A stretch of 64,000 nucleotides of DNA, taken from contig JABMLH010000004.1 of assembly GCA_013205085.1 (NCBI GenBank), forward strand, positions 248,001 to 312,000, in the 5' to 3' direction. How positions within the stretch are numbered: position 1 is the first letter of the stretch; every line of letters begins with the position of its first letter. Source of the stretch: Microbacteriaceae bacterium VKM Ac-2854 (lineage in GTDB: Bacteria > Actinomycetota > Actinomycetes > Actinomycetales > Microbacteriaceae). This document shows, one piece after another, positions 1-7,924 of this stretch. Under the pieces are notes generated by a model. That model saw nothing but the letters and a program-made list of their open reading frames with translations, made no database searches and was not told the DNA's origin. Made by a program: the position numbers and the translations under genes.

Positions 1-541
1 CGTCAAGGCTGTGAGCAAGATCGTGGAGCAGACCCTCGACGATGTTCTCCATTGCAGCGGCCTGGTCACGGTTCAGGCTCTTGAAAGGAGAAAGTTTGAA
101 CAGGTCACTGTTCTCGATCTCCGGGATGGAACGGGAGAACAGCTGCTCAGCCCGAAGCTGTTCGAACACCTCGCGGAACGTCTCGCGGTAGAGCGCGCGG
201 TCGTAGTAGTCCGCGTCGATAACTCCGCTGTTGCGGTTGAGGACGACGCGGGCGCCGTCGCCGGAAAACCAGCGAATCAGATGCGATTCCAGGTCGAGGC
301 ACACGGACTTGTTGAAGCGGTCCGCCAAGACGACTCGGACCGTCTCGAGGCCAGCCTTCGATTCGGAGTCCCGGTGCTGCTTCATCCGAGAGGTGACGTT
401 GAGCGACTCGCCGACGTAGACCCGGCTGCTGTCGTTGAGCGTGTAGACAACGGGCCAGTTCGCGAATCTGCCGGCCGCAGAGGTCCAGCGCCCCATCTCC
501 TCAGGCGAGAACGCGGCGCGCTCGATCCTAAAGTCGGTCAT
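1..541 (-). CDS. GIY-YIG nuclease / DUF2075 helicase-like protein, 3' part beyond the window
   Basis: An open minus-strand frame starts with ATG at 541 and runs off the left edge; about 180 residues are visible. Residues about 31-60 carry a GIY-YIG-like core (VVYTLN, then VYVGES, then R followed by KQH), and residues 60-100 include LESHLIRWF and N-R-N, typical of GIY-YIG domains fused to DUF2075 (Schlafen group 3-like AAA/helicase) proteins. The final visible part (LSPFKSLNRDQ..A) is the usual lead-in to the Walker A motif, which would lie just outside. From family knowledge it is probably a DNA/RNA-acting defence or repair protein. It overlaps the 3' end of the MazG-like gene by 14 bp, suggesting co-transcription. 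The family call is good; the activity is inferred. Confidence 0.75.
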   Translation of the reverse strand, partial: MTDFRIERAAFSPEEMGRWTSAAGRFANWPVVYTLNDSSRVYVGESLNVTSRMKQHRDSESKAGLETVRVVLADRFNKSVCLDLESHLIRWFSGDGARVVLNRNSGVIDADYYDRALYRETFREVFEQLRAEQLFSRSIPEIENSDLFKLSPFKSLNRDQAAAMENIVEGLLHDLAHSLD

Positions 542-848
542 ATTTCTGACTGCTTCCGCGAGATTTTTCCACCGGGTACTTCTCCCGGGTGGTCGCGAGC
601 TTGGCGAGCACGATCTCCGATGGGTCCAAAGAAAGCCGGTCTGCAAGCAGGAAACAATAGGTGAGCACGTCTGCGAGTTCGGCCTGGACCCGGTCGCCGT
701 CCGCTTCAGCGCTCCATTGGAAGCACTCGAGAAGCTCCGCCGCCTCGATCGAGATGCTCTTCGCGAGATTCTCGGGACTGTGGAACTGAGCCCAATCGCG
801 CTCGGCCACGAACGCGCGGAGTTCGTTGAGAACGCGGGCATCGGTCAT
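528..848 (-). CDS. MazG-like nucleotide pyrophosphohydrolase family protein
   Basis: A 106-residue all-alpha protein with the MazG-type metal-binding pattern: E-A-A-E-L-L-E in helix 2 (about residues 36-42) followed by ELADVL (about 57-62), matching EXXE...EXXD. Single-domain members hydrolyse (d)NTPs or modified nucleotides to monophosphates and are often found beside restriction and other defence genes. The ATG at 848 is followed by a complete open frame, and the stop at 528 lies inside the start region of the downstream GIY-YIG/DUF2075 gene, so the two are probably one operon. The substrate cannot be predicted. An alternative name is nucleotide pyrophosphohydrolase-like protein. Confidence 0.85.
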   Translation of the reverse strand: MTDARVLNELRAFVAERDWAQFHSPENLAKSISIEAAELLECFQWSAEADGDRVQAELADVLTYCFLLADRLSLDPSEIVLAKLATTREKYPVEKSRGSSQKYDRL

Positions 849-894
849 GGGTTCACCCTAGCGAGAGCTGAACCCACGACCTCACGGCCAAACC

Positions 895-2055
895 TCACCC
901 CAACGCCGCCCGCACCGGCTCCGCCACCCGAACACCCAGGTACCCCATCTGCTCCATCAACGCCCGCACCACGGCCTTGCCCAGCTCCACCGGCACCGCA
1001 TTCCCCAGCTGCCGCTGCGCATCCGCCCGCTTGCCGACGAGCCTGAACTCGTCCGGGAACGACATTAGCCTCTTCATCTCGTTCACGCGCAGCCGTCGTG
1101 CCCTTTCGACCCCGCCGCCCACATCCACGTTCTCCCAGTGGAACGGGCCGACCCACGGACCCGGCTGTGCCTGCACGGTCGACGAAGGCCGGTTCGGGTC
1201 GAGCCGCAGCAGGAACGTCCAGTAGCGGCTGCGCCATTCGAATCGGTCACGACCGCCGTAACGGGAGGTGTGCCAGAGGTAGTTCTGCCCGGGCGGCACC
1301 TCGGCCGCCAGCTCGCCGTACTCGCCTTCGACGATCTCGTCGTCCAATGCCAACGACAGCGGGAGGCCACGGAACGCCTCAGCGGCGGTCACATGCGGGA
1401 TCTTCGACGGATCGATCGTCCGGTCGCGCTCGCTCCAACCCGAGTGAGTCGGCTCCGGGAAGACGAACTTCTCGCCGTCACGGCGTCCGACGACGAAGAC
1501 GCGCCGCCGAAGCTGCGGCACGCCGTAGTCGGCGGCGAGCAGCACCTTCCACTGCGGGTTGTAGCCGAGTTCAGCGAGCGACTTCAGCAGCCGTTCGAAC
1601 TGGGCGCGATGGGTCTTGTAGGTCAGGCCCTGCACGTTTTCGAGCACGAACGCCTCAGGCTGGGTCTCGCGAACGACGCGCACGTACTCGTCGAGCAAGG
1701 ATGCATTCGGGTCGCGGCTCTCGCGTTTCTCCTCCAACCAGAAACCGGACTTGCTGAAGGGCGTGCAGGGCGGCCCGCCGATCACCAGTACTGGTTCGCG
1801 CGGCTTCAGCCCGGCCTCAGCGAGCAGCTGCTCCGCCGGCAGTGTCCGGATGTCGCCCGTGAGCGTGTTCGCACCGTGGAAGTTCTCGCGCAGAGTCGCG
1901 AGCGCGGGGTCGTTGTAGTCGGTCGCGACGGTTACGCGCAGCAGTCCGGCCCCGGGGTCGTCTCGATCCAGCGGTGCCGCGTCAGCCCGTTCGGTCGCAA
2001 GATCGAGTCCGCCTGCTCCGGAGAACAGGCTGACGACGGGAAGGCCGTATTCCAT
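895..2055 (-). CDS. DNA (cytosine-5-)-methyltransferase (type II R-M)
   Basis: A 386-residue C5 methyltransferase that uses S-adenosylmethionine to methylate cytosine in a specific DNA site. Visible motifs: I, LFSGAGGLD (about 10-18); IV, GGPPCTPFSKSG (about 93-104) with catalytic Cys97; VI, ENV (139-141); VIII, QLRRRVFVVG (181-190); X, RQLGNAVP near the C-terminus. The stretch between motifs VIII and X is the target-recognition region and gives no clue to the site. The gene is divergent from the nuclease-like gene at 2193, separated by 137 bp, a common arrangement for a restriction-modification pair in which methylation protects host DNA. Length is normal for a monospecific C5 enzyme. Confidence 0.93.
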   Translation of the reverse strand: MEYGLPVVSLFSGAGGLDLATERADAAPLDRDDPGAGLLRVTVATDYNDPALATLRENFHGANTLTGDIRTLPAEQLLAEAGLKPREPVLVIGGPPCTPFSKSGFWLEEKRESRDPNASLLDEYVRVVRETQPEAFVLENVQGLTYKTHRAQFERLLKSLAELGYNPQWKVLLAADYGVPQLRRRVFVVGRRDGEKFVFPEPTHSGWSERDRTIDPSKIPHVTAAEAFRGLPLSLALDDEIVEGEYGELAAEVPPGQNYLWHTSRYGGRDRFEWRSRYWTFLLRLDPNRPSSTVQAQPGPWVGPFHWENVDVGGGVERARRLRVNEMKRLMSFPDEFRLVGKRADAQRQLGNAVPVELGKAVVRALMEQMGYLGVRVAEPVRAALG

Positions 2056-2180
2056 CGAGTTACCTTCAGGGTCGGTCCGGGGTCGACCGCCGCAGATCGC
2101 AGCCGCCGGTGGTTCCAGTATCGCTCAGCGCAGCATCGCACCGACGTACGACACCGAGTGTCGATGTCGGTGCTCGGCCC

Positions 2181-2186
2181 TACCCT
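2181..2186 (+). promoter_or_regulatory. -10-like hexamer for a possibly leaderless nuclease mRNA
   Basis: TACCCT sits 6 nt before the ATG at 2193, the spacing expected when transcription starts at the start codon. No Shine-Dalgarno sequence precedes the ATG. The -35 region is weak. Confidence 0.35.
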
Positions 2187-2192
2187 GAACTC

Positions 2193-3368
2193 ATGGACGA
2201 GCAGATCGCGGGGCGCTCCTACTTCGAGGTGTATCGGACTACGGGGCGCGAGGACGTCCACGCCTTTCTGCTCGACGCTGTCCATCGTTCCGGGGCGACC
2301 GTGCTCTACGCGAGCCCAGCTGATCGCGCTCCTATCTACATCGGGGCGCAGTCGGCGTCCGGCGAGCGTCTGGGCCTCCTGATCTACCCCTTCCGCATGA
2401 CGACACGGATCACGAAGAATCGTCCCGCCGGTGAGGTCCGCGGGCAGCTGCGTTACGGCGGCGAGGAGTCGTGGACTCGGCCGCATCCGCTCGGGCGCGA
2501 CATCGCCGGCATCGACATCACCTTGATCCTGGGAGTCGAACTCGAGGCCGGGGTACTGATCGGGCTCGACCCGCTCATCTACTCGAACCTGCCGATGGGG
2601 AATTCGTTCTACGCCAGGACGGCACAGCTGGCGGAGATCGCCGAACAGAGCTGGCTCGTCTGGGAGCGGCACAATCGTCCGAGCACAAAACGCACGGACA
2701 CGGTCGCGCCGACGCTGCTGGAGACCTTCGTCGGCTTCGCTCCCGAGCGGCTGATGGACTTCGCCACCTTCGAGCGCGACACGTCACTCCTCGGGCTGGA
2801 CCCGGCCCTCCGATTCTCGGCAGCGAACGAGTTCGGCGACCGCCCCTCCGCCTCGCCGACCGAAGCGACACACGCCTTGGAGCAGCAGTTCGATCTCAGC
2901 AGTCGGGTGATCGTCGACATCATCTCCAAGCGGAACCGGCTGACGGTCGCCGTCCGCGGAGGAGTCGCCGAGTACCACCTCGAGGATCAGCTCCAACACG
3001 ACCCGGATGTGGCCCAGGTCGCCTCCCTGGACGATGACGGAAAGCACGACTTCGACGTCACACTCGCGTCGGGCTCCTTCCTCCGCGTCGAGTGCAAGAA
3101 CGCGAGCCCGAACCGGTTCAAGAACGGCGACTACCGGGTCGAGGTTCAGAAGACCCGCGCCTCGCAGAACGACCGGGCGAGTCGGTTCTATCGGGTCGAT
3201 GCGTTCGATGTCGTCGCCGCCTGCTTGTTCTCCGCGACGAAGGAATGGACCTTCCGCTTCGCGAGGACGACCGATCTCGAGCGCCACAAGGAGTTCCCGG
3301 ACCGGCTCGCGCCGATCCAGCACGTCGGCAGGGTCTGGGTCGACTCCATCTCCGAGTTGGAGAGCTGA
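2193..3368 (+). CDS. putative restriction endonuclease, PD-(D/E)XK type
   Basis: A 391-residue protein divergent from the C5 methyltransferase. Around residues 286-302 it has D-F-D-V-T-L, a short turn, then FLRVECKN, i.e. the D...ECK arrangement of PD-(D/E)XK nucleases on a beta-hairpin. Downstream are an aromatic segment (YRVDAFDVVAACLF) and EWTFRFA that fit the remaining core strands. The N-terminal two thirds shows no domain I recognise and probably carries target recognition. The start is placed at 2193, where a -10-like hexamer lies 6 nt upstream; an in-frame start at 2109 would reach into the divergent promoter region and adds 28 unconserved-looking residues. Its role as the restriction partner is inferred from motif plus position. 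Confidence 0.7.
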   Translation: MDEQIAGRSYFEVYRTTGREDVHAFLLDAVHRSGATVLYASPADRAPIYIGAQSASGERLGLLIYPFRMTTRITKNRPAGEVRGQLRYGGEESWTRPHPLGRDIAGIDITLILGVELEAGVLIGLDPLIYSNLPMGNSFYARTAQLAEIAEQSWLVWERHNRPSTKRTDTVAPTLLETFVGFAPERLMDFATFERDTSLLGLDPALRFSAANEFGDRPSASPTEATHALEQQFDLSSRVIVDIISKRNRLTVAVRGGVAEYHLEDQLQHDPDVAQVASLDDDGKHDFDVTLASGSFLRVECKNASPNRFKNGDYRVEVQKTRASQNDRASRFYRVDAFDVVAACLFSATKEWTFRFARTTDLERHKEFPDRLAPIQHVGRVWVDSISELES

Positions 3369-4130
3369 ATGCCATCGCGTGGCCCGATCGACGTCGGCTT
3401 CGATTTCCGATCGGATACCCCTTTCGGGAAGGATCCGGACGCCGCGAGTCCGACCTTGCGTCGATACCATCGCACCTTGTGGAGCAAGCCACTTCCGGGC
3501 GGCGAGATGTTCAGCCTCAGCTCGGATACGCCCAGAGCCTATCTCTTGCACGACTCGGAACTCGGCCGGTTCCGGCTGGCGAGCGACACCATCGCGACGT
3601 CGCACCGCCGGAAGCTCGCGCTGCTCTACAGCGGCATGAGCCTGAGCGAGAACGAGTCGTTCCATCGGCTCGGCTACACGATCGGCGGCATGCTTGTCTT
3701 CCCGGGCAACAGGATCGACGGCAAGCAGACGATCAATCAGCGTCGGGGGACGCACCACCTCATCGCTGACCGGTTCGACCTCACCCTGGAATGCATCCGG
3801 CGGCACTACGTGGAGGAGTCCAGCCCACTGTCTTCAACGATGTCGGCTTACGCCGGCTTCTTCCGTCTGTTCGTCGATTTCCGCGGCTACGTCGATTTCT
3901 TCCTCCTGCAAGACATCCTTCACGATGACGGCCGAGTGCGGATGCTGACCGGAGCGGAGGCTTTCGCCTCGCCCACGCTGCCGACGACGCTCGACGGCTA
4001 TGTCGCTTATCGCCGTCTTCTCGCCGACTTCGTGCGCGCTCGAAACCGTCGGATCGATTCCGCTTTCAACGGCCGGCCCGTCCGGCGGATCGTGCGAGCG
4101 GATGGACGTGTGGTGCGAGATCCACGGTGA
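3369..4130 (+). CDS. DUF6994-like protein, next to the restriction gene
   Basis: A 253-residue protein whose ATG abuts the stop of the nuclease gene (tgaatg), implying coupled translation. The N-terminus has the signature FDFRSDTPFGKDPD, then SPTLRRYHRTLWSKPLPGG, which I associate with the DUF6994 family found widely in actinobacteria. No catalytic motif, signal peptide or membrane segment is evident; the middle is rich in aromatic and basic residues (RRGTHHLIADRFDLTLECIRRHY). Because it is fused transcriptionally to a restriction enzyme, it could be an accessory or control protein of that system or simply a passenger. Function unknown. Confidence 0.75.
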   Translation: MPSRGPIDVGFDFRSDTPFGKDPDAASPTLRRYHRTLWSKPLPGGEMFSLSSDTPRAYLLHDSELGRFRLASDTIATSHRRKLALLYSGMSLSENESFHRLGYTIGGMLVFPGNRIDGKQTINQRRGTHHLIADRFDLTLECIRRHYVEESSPLSSTMSAYAGFFRLFVDFRGYVDFFLLQDILHDDGRVRMLTGAEAFASPTLPTTLDGYVAYRRLLADFVRARNRRIDSAFNGRPVRRIVRADGRVVRDPR

Positions 4131-4456
4131 TCCGAGCGGCGTCGCAGAAGCATCTCACTCGCACTGAGAAGGTCGTGGCCCACAGCCTCTCGCAATAACC
4201 CCGCCACCGCCCCGGCCGGCGCCCCCTCCACCACGGCCGGTCATGACCGCGGCGTAGACGCCGCGTCGGACCTCGAGCGCACCCCCGAGTATCCCTGGCC
4301 GGACACGATCCCCTCGACCTTTATTGGCATGCGTCAGGGGAACCGTCGGTCGCCTCAGACGATCAAGGAGATGCGAAAGGTAGGGCTGGCTCCCCTGGAC
4401 GATCAGCCTGTGGATAACTTCTGCGAGGATCCGTCGCTTGTGTCTACGGTGTCGGG
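4131..4456 (+). other. intergenic region with remnant of a DUF3037 gene tail
   Basis: No gene is supported in these 326 bp. Bases 4239-4267 match 7708-7736 with one mismatch; at 7708-7736 this sequence is the last codons and stop of the DUF3037 gene. From there to the lipoprotein start the region aligns patchily with 7708-7924, with a nearly identical block (starting cctgtggataactt) just before the start codon. It is the left edge of a duplicated segment. Confidence 0.7.
4445..4450 (+). promoter_or_regulatory. -10-like hexamer for leaderless lipoprotein mRNA, copy 1
   Basis: TACGGT lies 6 nt before the ATG at 4457, and the same hexamer and spacing are kept in the paralogous copy at 7913. The conserved block around it, from about 4410, contrasts with the diverged DNA further upstream. 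Confidence 0.45.
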
Positions 4457-5029
4457 ATGCGCTCACCACGGATCCTCGTTGCCGGATGTCTCGTCGCGCT
4501 CGCGTGCCTCGCGCTGAGCGGATGCATCGGGGAGGCGAGGGAGGGGCCGACGAGGGCTGCGTCGCCCACGGTGACGAGCACGTCACCATTCGCTACCAAC
4601 GATGAGGCGCTGGCAGCGGCGGTCGCGGCGTTCCAGCGGTACCTCGATGTGCACGATCAGGTTGCCCAGGACCTCGAACTCAGCCTCGACCTTCTTGATC
4701 AGGTAGCGATAGATCCGCTCCTCACTCTCGAGCACGACGGCGGCGAGAAGCAGCGCGCCGAAGGCATGCACACAACAGGCGCCACAACGTTCGACTCACC
4801 TATTTTCGAGTTCGCGGAGTACCAGCCCGACGGCAATCTGATGGTGTCCGCGTTCCTCTGCCTGGACGTCGGCAACGTCCGGCTGATCGGCAGCGACGGT
4901 GTCGACATAACCCCGGCCGCACGTGACGATCGCGCGGAGTTTCATGTGCGCGCGTTCTCCAAAGAGCCCGGAAGCGACGACCTGATTATCGGAGAGAGCG
5001 AACTGTGGAACTACGACGGACGCTGCTGA
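4457..5029 (+). CDS. secreted lipoprotein, paralogue 1
   Basis: A 190-residue protein with a classical lipoprotein signal: Met-Arg-Ser-Pro-Arg, a hydrophobic stretch, then lipobox LSGC with Cys23 as the lipidation site. The mature part has a short Ser/Thr/Pro spacer followed by an alpha/beta domain (LAAAVAAFQRYLDV, then EYQPDG, FLCLDV and ending ELWNYDGRC), resembling secreted SnoaL/NTF2-fold lipoproteins of Microbacteriaceae; that fold assignment is tentative. Cysteines near residues 139 and 190 may pair. The 3' end overlaps the start of the PKD gene by 25 bp, so the two proteins are translationally coupled and probably act together at the cell surface. A paralogue lies at 7925-8488. Confidence 0.85.
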   Translation: MRSPRILVAGCLVALACLALSGCIGEAREGPTRAASPTVTSTSPFATNDEALAAAVAAFQRYLDVHDQVAQDLELSLDLLDQVAIDPLLTLEHDGGEKQRAEGMHTTGATTFDSPIFEFAEYQPDGNLMVSAFLCLDVGNVRLIGSDGVDITPAARDDRAEFHVRAFSKEPGSDDLIIGESELWNYDGRC

Positions 5030-5886
5030 CGTTGGCGATAGTCGCCGGGATCGCCATCGCGGGCGCCTCCAGCGCAGTCTCCGAACCCAACTCCTCCTCC
5101 GACGACGACGTGGTCACTATCTGGGATTTCCTCGTCAACGAAGGCTCGGGCAGCGGCGCTGACGAGACCTCCACTGACCTCACCGCCGAGGAGCCACCCG
5201 CCGATCCCACCACCCCCGTCATCGACGAGGACCTCGCCCTCCGTCAACAGCTCTACGACTCCGCCCTCGCCAACGGCCGCTACGTCTACAAGTGCCTCGA
5301 CGGCGTCAACTGCGTCACCCCGACAACCCCCGCCCCCGCGGCCCCCGCCGGCCCCACCGTCACCGGCACCCAACGCACCATCACCATCCGCGACCTCGCC
5401 ACCTTCATCCCCTCAGCGACGACCCTCACGATGGAACCCGCGCACTGGATGCTCCGCGACACCCCCACCAACTTCATCGCCCACGCCGAACAACAGACCG
5501 TCACCGCACCCCTGCTCGGCCAGCAGGCCGACGTCCGCTTCACCCCCATCGGCTACACCTTCGACTACGGCGACGGCTCCACGAAGACGACCGACATCGG
5601 CGGCGACACCTGGGCCAACCTCGGACTCGACGAGTTCAGCGAGACCGAGACCAGCCACATCTACACGAAGCGCGGCTACTACGACATCACCGCGTCAGCC
5701 GTCTACGTCGCCGAGTATCGGATCAACGGCGGCGGCTGGACCGCGGTCGACGGCACGATCTCCATCCCCACCACCCACACCGGCCGCACCGTCACCATCG
5801 ACACGGTCCTGGTCCGCGGCACCTGCGACGAGTACCCGGAAGATCCGGGATGCCCAGGATGGGATCCAGGACCGCTCGAAGACTGA
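5005..5886 (+). CDS. secreted PKD-domain protein, paralogue 1
   Basis: A 293-residue secreted protein. GTG at 5005 lies inside the end of the lipoprotein gene and is preceded by GGAGAGAG. Residues about 5-27 form a signal peptide (LLTLAIVAGIAIAGASSA). After an acidic/Pro-rich linker, residues about 115-293 form a conserved module with the PKD-like pattern FDYGDGS, then HIYTKRGYYDITASAVY, ending in a Cys-containing tail (GTCDEYPEDPGCPGW). Such proteins are common in Microbacteriaceae as surface proteins of unknown role. The C-terminal 175 residues are nearly identical to those encoded at 8790-9335, whereas the N-terminal 110 are only loosely similar. Confidence 0.85.
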   Translation: MELRRTLLTLAIVAGIAIAGASSAVSEPNSSSDDDVVTIWDFLVNEGSGSGADETSTDLTAEEPPADPTTPVIDEDLALRQQLYDSALANGRYVYKCLDGVNCVTPTTPAPAAPAGPTVTGTQRTITIRDLATFIPSATTLTMEPAHWMLRDTPTNFIAHAEQQTVTAPLLGQQADVRFTPIGYTFDYGDGSTKTTDIGGDTWANLGLDEFSETETSHIYTKRGYYDITASAVYVAEYRINGGGWTAVDGTISIPTTHTGRTVTIDTVLVRGTCDEYPEDPGCPGWDPGPLED

Positions 5887-5987
5887 ACCATCGACACGGG
5901 ACAAGGTCGAGTCACCGCGGTTCCGCGCCGACCGGAAGGCAGCAGTATGCTGCGAACCCGGCCATGTCCAGGAAGACGACCGAGCGA

Positions 5988-6016
5988 TTCAGCTTCCCGA
6001 GCCCACCTCATAGACT
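5988..6016 (+). promoter_or_regulatory. promoter of the HipA-like gene (leaderless)
   Basis: TTCAGC (5988-5993), 17-nt spacer, TAGACT (6011-6016), followed 6 nt later by the GTG start at 6023. There is no Shine-Dalgarno sequence, so the mRNA probably starts at the start codon. Confidence 0.5.
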
Positions 6017-6022
6017 CGTTTC

Positions 6023-6820
6023 GTGACCGATCTCCTTCCCGCATCGCGCGAATCGTGGCGCGGCACGCTCGGCGGATACTCTCGGCCAACGGCGACGATA
6101 GAACTGGTCGCCCCCATCTCGAAGAGTGGCGGCGGTTCCGGCGCTTTCCTCGCCCTTGCCGACAACGGACACGACTACTGGGTCAAGCCGCTCGGCAACC
6201 CGCAGGGCGACCTCGTCCTCGCAACCGAGCAGATCGTCGCCGCGGTCGGACGCCTGATCGACGCACCCGTTCGGCCGGTCGAGCTGGTCTCCATCCCTGC
6301 CTCTCTGGCAGGTTGGAAGTATTTCGACTTCCACCGTCTCAGACCGGGCATCGCGCACGCATCGCTTCATCTCGAGGCCACCGAAGAGGACGAGGACCTC
6401 CTCTACGTCCGCCGCGACGACAACGACAATCGCTATCCGGCGATCATGGCGCTCTGGGACCTGTGCATGGGTGGCGACGAACAGTGGCTGCACGACCAAC
6501 GGTCGCAGTTCTCGGTCTGGTCGTTCGATCACGGTTTTTGGCTCGGAGGGGAGCCCGACTGGACCGGCGACAAACTCGCTCCGCTCTGCTCGACGCCGTG
6601 GGAGCTGGGTTCCTCTGTGAAGCGTTTCCAGCCTGGTCGTTTTCACGACCTCGCAAACGCATTGGAACGTCTGACCCCGGAAGATCTCCTGGCCGCCGTC
6701 GCCCGCGTCCCCGTAGAGTGGAAGATCCCCGACTGGGAGCTTGAGACCGTCGCCTGGGTCCTCCACAACCGTCGACTCGGCGTCGCCGATCGCCTCCGCA
6801 GCGCCGCCGCACGTACCTGA
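6023..6820 (+). CDS. HipA-like kinase family protein
   Basis: A 265-residue protein of the short HipA-like kinase family. Visible: a nucleotide-binding N-lobe (GGGSGAFLALADNGHDYWVKPLGNPQGDLVLATEQ, split here: the Lys after W-V and the later Glu are the expected ATP-contacting pair), a catalytic-loop-like WDLCMGGDEQWLHDQ and the metal-binding equivalent SFDHG in VWSFDHGFWLGGE. It is much shorter than toxin HipA (about 440 residues) and lacks the HipB-type partner. The DUF3037 gene starts 27 bp downstream; HipA-like/DUF3037 pairs recur in many bacteria and are thought to act together, possibly as toxin-antitoxin-like or defence modules, though the role is not established. Confidence 0.8.
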   Translation: MTDLLPASRESWRGTLGGYSRPTATIELVAPISKSGGGSGAFLALADNGHDYWVKPLGNPQGDLVLATEQIVAAVGRLIDAPVRPVELVSIPASLAGWKYFDFHRLRPGIAHASLHLEATEEDEDLLYVRRDDNDNRYPAIMALWDLCMGGDEQWLHDQRSQFSVWSFDHGFWLGGEPDWTGDKLAPLCSTPWELGSSVKRFQPGRFHDLANALERLTPEDLLAAVARVPVEWKIPDWELETVAWVLHNRRLGVADRLRSAAART

Positions 6821-6847
6821 ACAACGACCCCGAGAGAGGAGCAACCG

Positions 6848-7726
6848 ATGAGCTACAGCTACTGGCTGCTCCGTTACGTTCCCGACACCGTTCGCGGGGA
6901 GTTCGTGAACATCGGAGTGATCGTCGGAGACGACGACAGGGCCGATTGGGCCATCCGGACAGTCGAGTCTTTCGTGCGCGCGAACAGGCTCGGCGGCGAC
7001 GCTTCGCTGTCGAAGTCCTGGCTGGACCGTCTGGTTCAACGAGTGGCCGCGAATCAGGACACGAATGCACAGCTCTATCCCGTCGCTCTCGACACCGGGA
7101 TCTCGCGATCATGGCTCGACCGGCAGCGCTCCCGACTGAACAACTCGGTGCAGATCTCACCGCCGACGCCCGTTGCCACAGCGGACGCCGCGAGCGCAGC
7201 CGACCTGCTCTTCTCTCGCCTGGTGAACGAAGCCGCTCGCGAGGAGCGATCGACCTCGCGAACGCGCCTCGTGAAGAACCTGCGCTCGCGGTTCGAGCAG
7301 ACTGGTCGGCTCCAGCTCGGCATGAACCTTCAGGCGAAGGCCGAAGCGACGGTCGGACGCCAGCATGGGCAGTTCGACTTCGCCGTCGGTGATCGGCGAG
7401 CCATGCAGCTGACGCAGGCGTGGGCGTTTCAGGTGAAAGATCTCCCGCGGGTCGACGAGATGGTGCGTTCCTGGAACTACCTGGCCGGCCGCATCCGCGA
7501 CGAAGGCGCCAACATCAGTGGCTTCGGTCTCGGCGCTAGGTCGGCGCTCGTGTCGCCCGACGTGCCGATCTGGGCCGTGCACGACGAGCCGACGACCGAC
7601 GCTCAGCGGGAAAGTCTGCTCGTCGCACAGGAGGCATGGTCGAAGTTGGGGGTGCGGTCGGTGTCGAGCGCAGAAGCCTCGGTGGTGGCAGCGGAGGCGG
7701 CGGGACTGGTCATGGCCGCGGCGTAG
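6848..7726 (+). CDS. DUF3037 domain protein
   Basis: A 292-residue protein with the DUF3037 signature at the N-terminus: Y-S-Y-W-L-L-R-Y-V-P-D followed by RGEFVNIGVIVGD. The start is fixed by GAGAGGAG about 8 nt upstream of ATG 6848. The rest is alpha/beta with no recognised catalytic residues, no signal peptide and no membrane segment; the C-terminus ends in an Ala-rich helix. It follows the HipA-like kinase by 27 bp and is almost certainly its functional partner. A 29-bp copy of its 3' end persists at 4239-4267, evidence that a second copy of this gene once lay upstream. Confidence 0.85.
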   Translation: MSYSYWLLRYVPDTVRGEFVNIGVIVGDDDRADWAIRTVESFVRANRLGGDASLSKSWLDRLVQRVAANQDTNAQLYPVALDTGISRSWLDRQRSRLNNSVQISPPTPVATADAASAADLLFSRLVNEAAREERSTSRTRLVKNLRSRFEQTGRLQLGMNLQAKAEATVGRQHGQFDFAVGDRRAMQLTQAWAFQVKDLPRVDEMVRSWNYLAGRIRDEGANISGFGLGARSALVSPDVPIWAVHDEPTTDAQRESLLVAQEAWSKLGVRSVSSAEASVVAAEAAGLVMAAA

Positions 7727-7912
7727 ACGCCGCGTCCGTCCTCGCGCGGCCGCGAAATACGCGCCGCCGGCCGCGAGTTCTCACCTCATTATGGCGTGCT
7801 CAAGGCGCACGGTCGGGGGCTTCAGACGATCGGGAAGATGCGGATGACTCGGCCGACTCTCGACGAATTCCTCGCCTGTGGATAACTTCGGCGAGGATCC
7901 GTCGCTTGTGCC

Positions 7913-7918
7913 TACGGT
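7913..7918 (+). promoter_or_regulatory. -10-like hexamer for leaderless lipoprotein mRNA, copy 2
   Basis: TACGGT, 6 nt before ATG 7925, conserved with the copy-1 promoter at 4445-4450. Confidence 0.45.
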
Positions 7919-7924
7919 GTGGGG

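Larger units (their letters stand above)
4239..5886 (+). repeat. duplicated lipoprotein-PKD cassette, copy 1
   Basis: This segment is a diverged duplicate of 7708-9335: remnant of the DUF3037 3' end, upstream region, lipoprotein gene and overlapping PKD gene in the same order. Similarity is uneven: about 55-60% at protein level in the lipoprotein, lower at the PKD protein N-terminus, and about 96% in the PKD C-terminal 175 residues. Confidence 0.85.

Noticed and set aside
11-664. Plus-strand open frame at the left edge
   Set aside because: It is the antisense of the GIY-YIG/DUF2075 gene, whose minus-strand protein has recognisable motifs.
4239-4267. Possible attachment-site core at the 29-bp match to 7708-7736
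   Set aside because: It is explained as the DUF3037 gene tail within a larger duplicated segment; there is no integrase or tRNA nearby.
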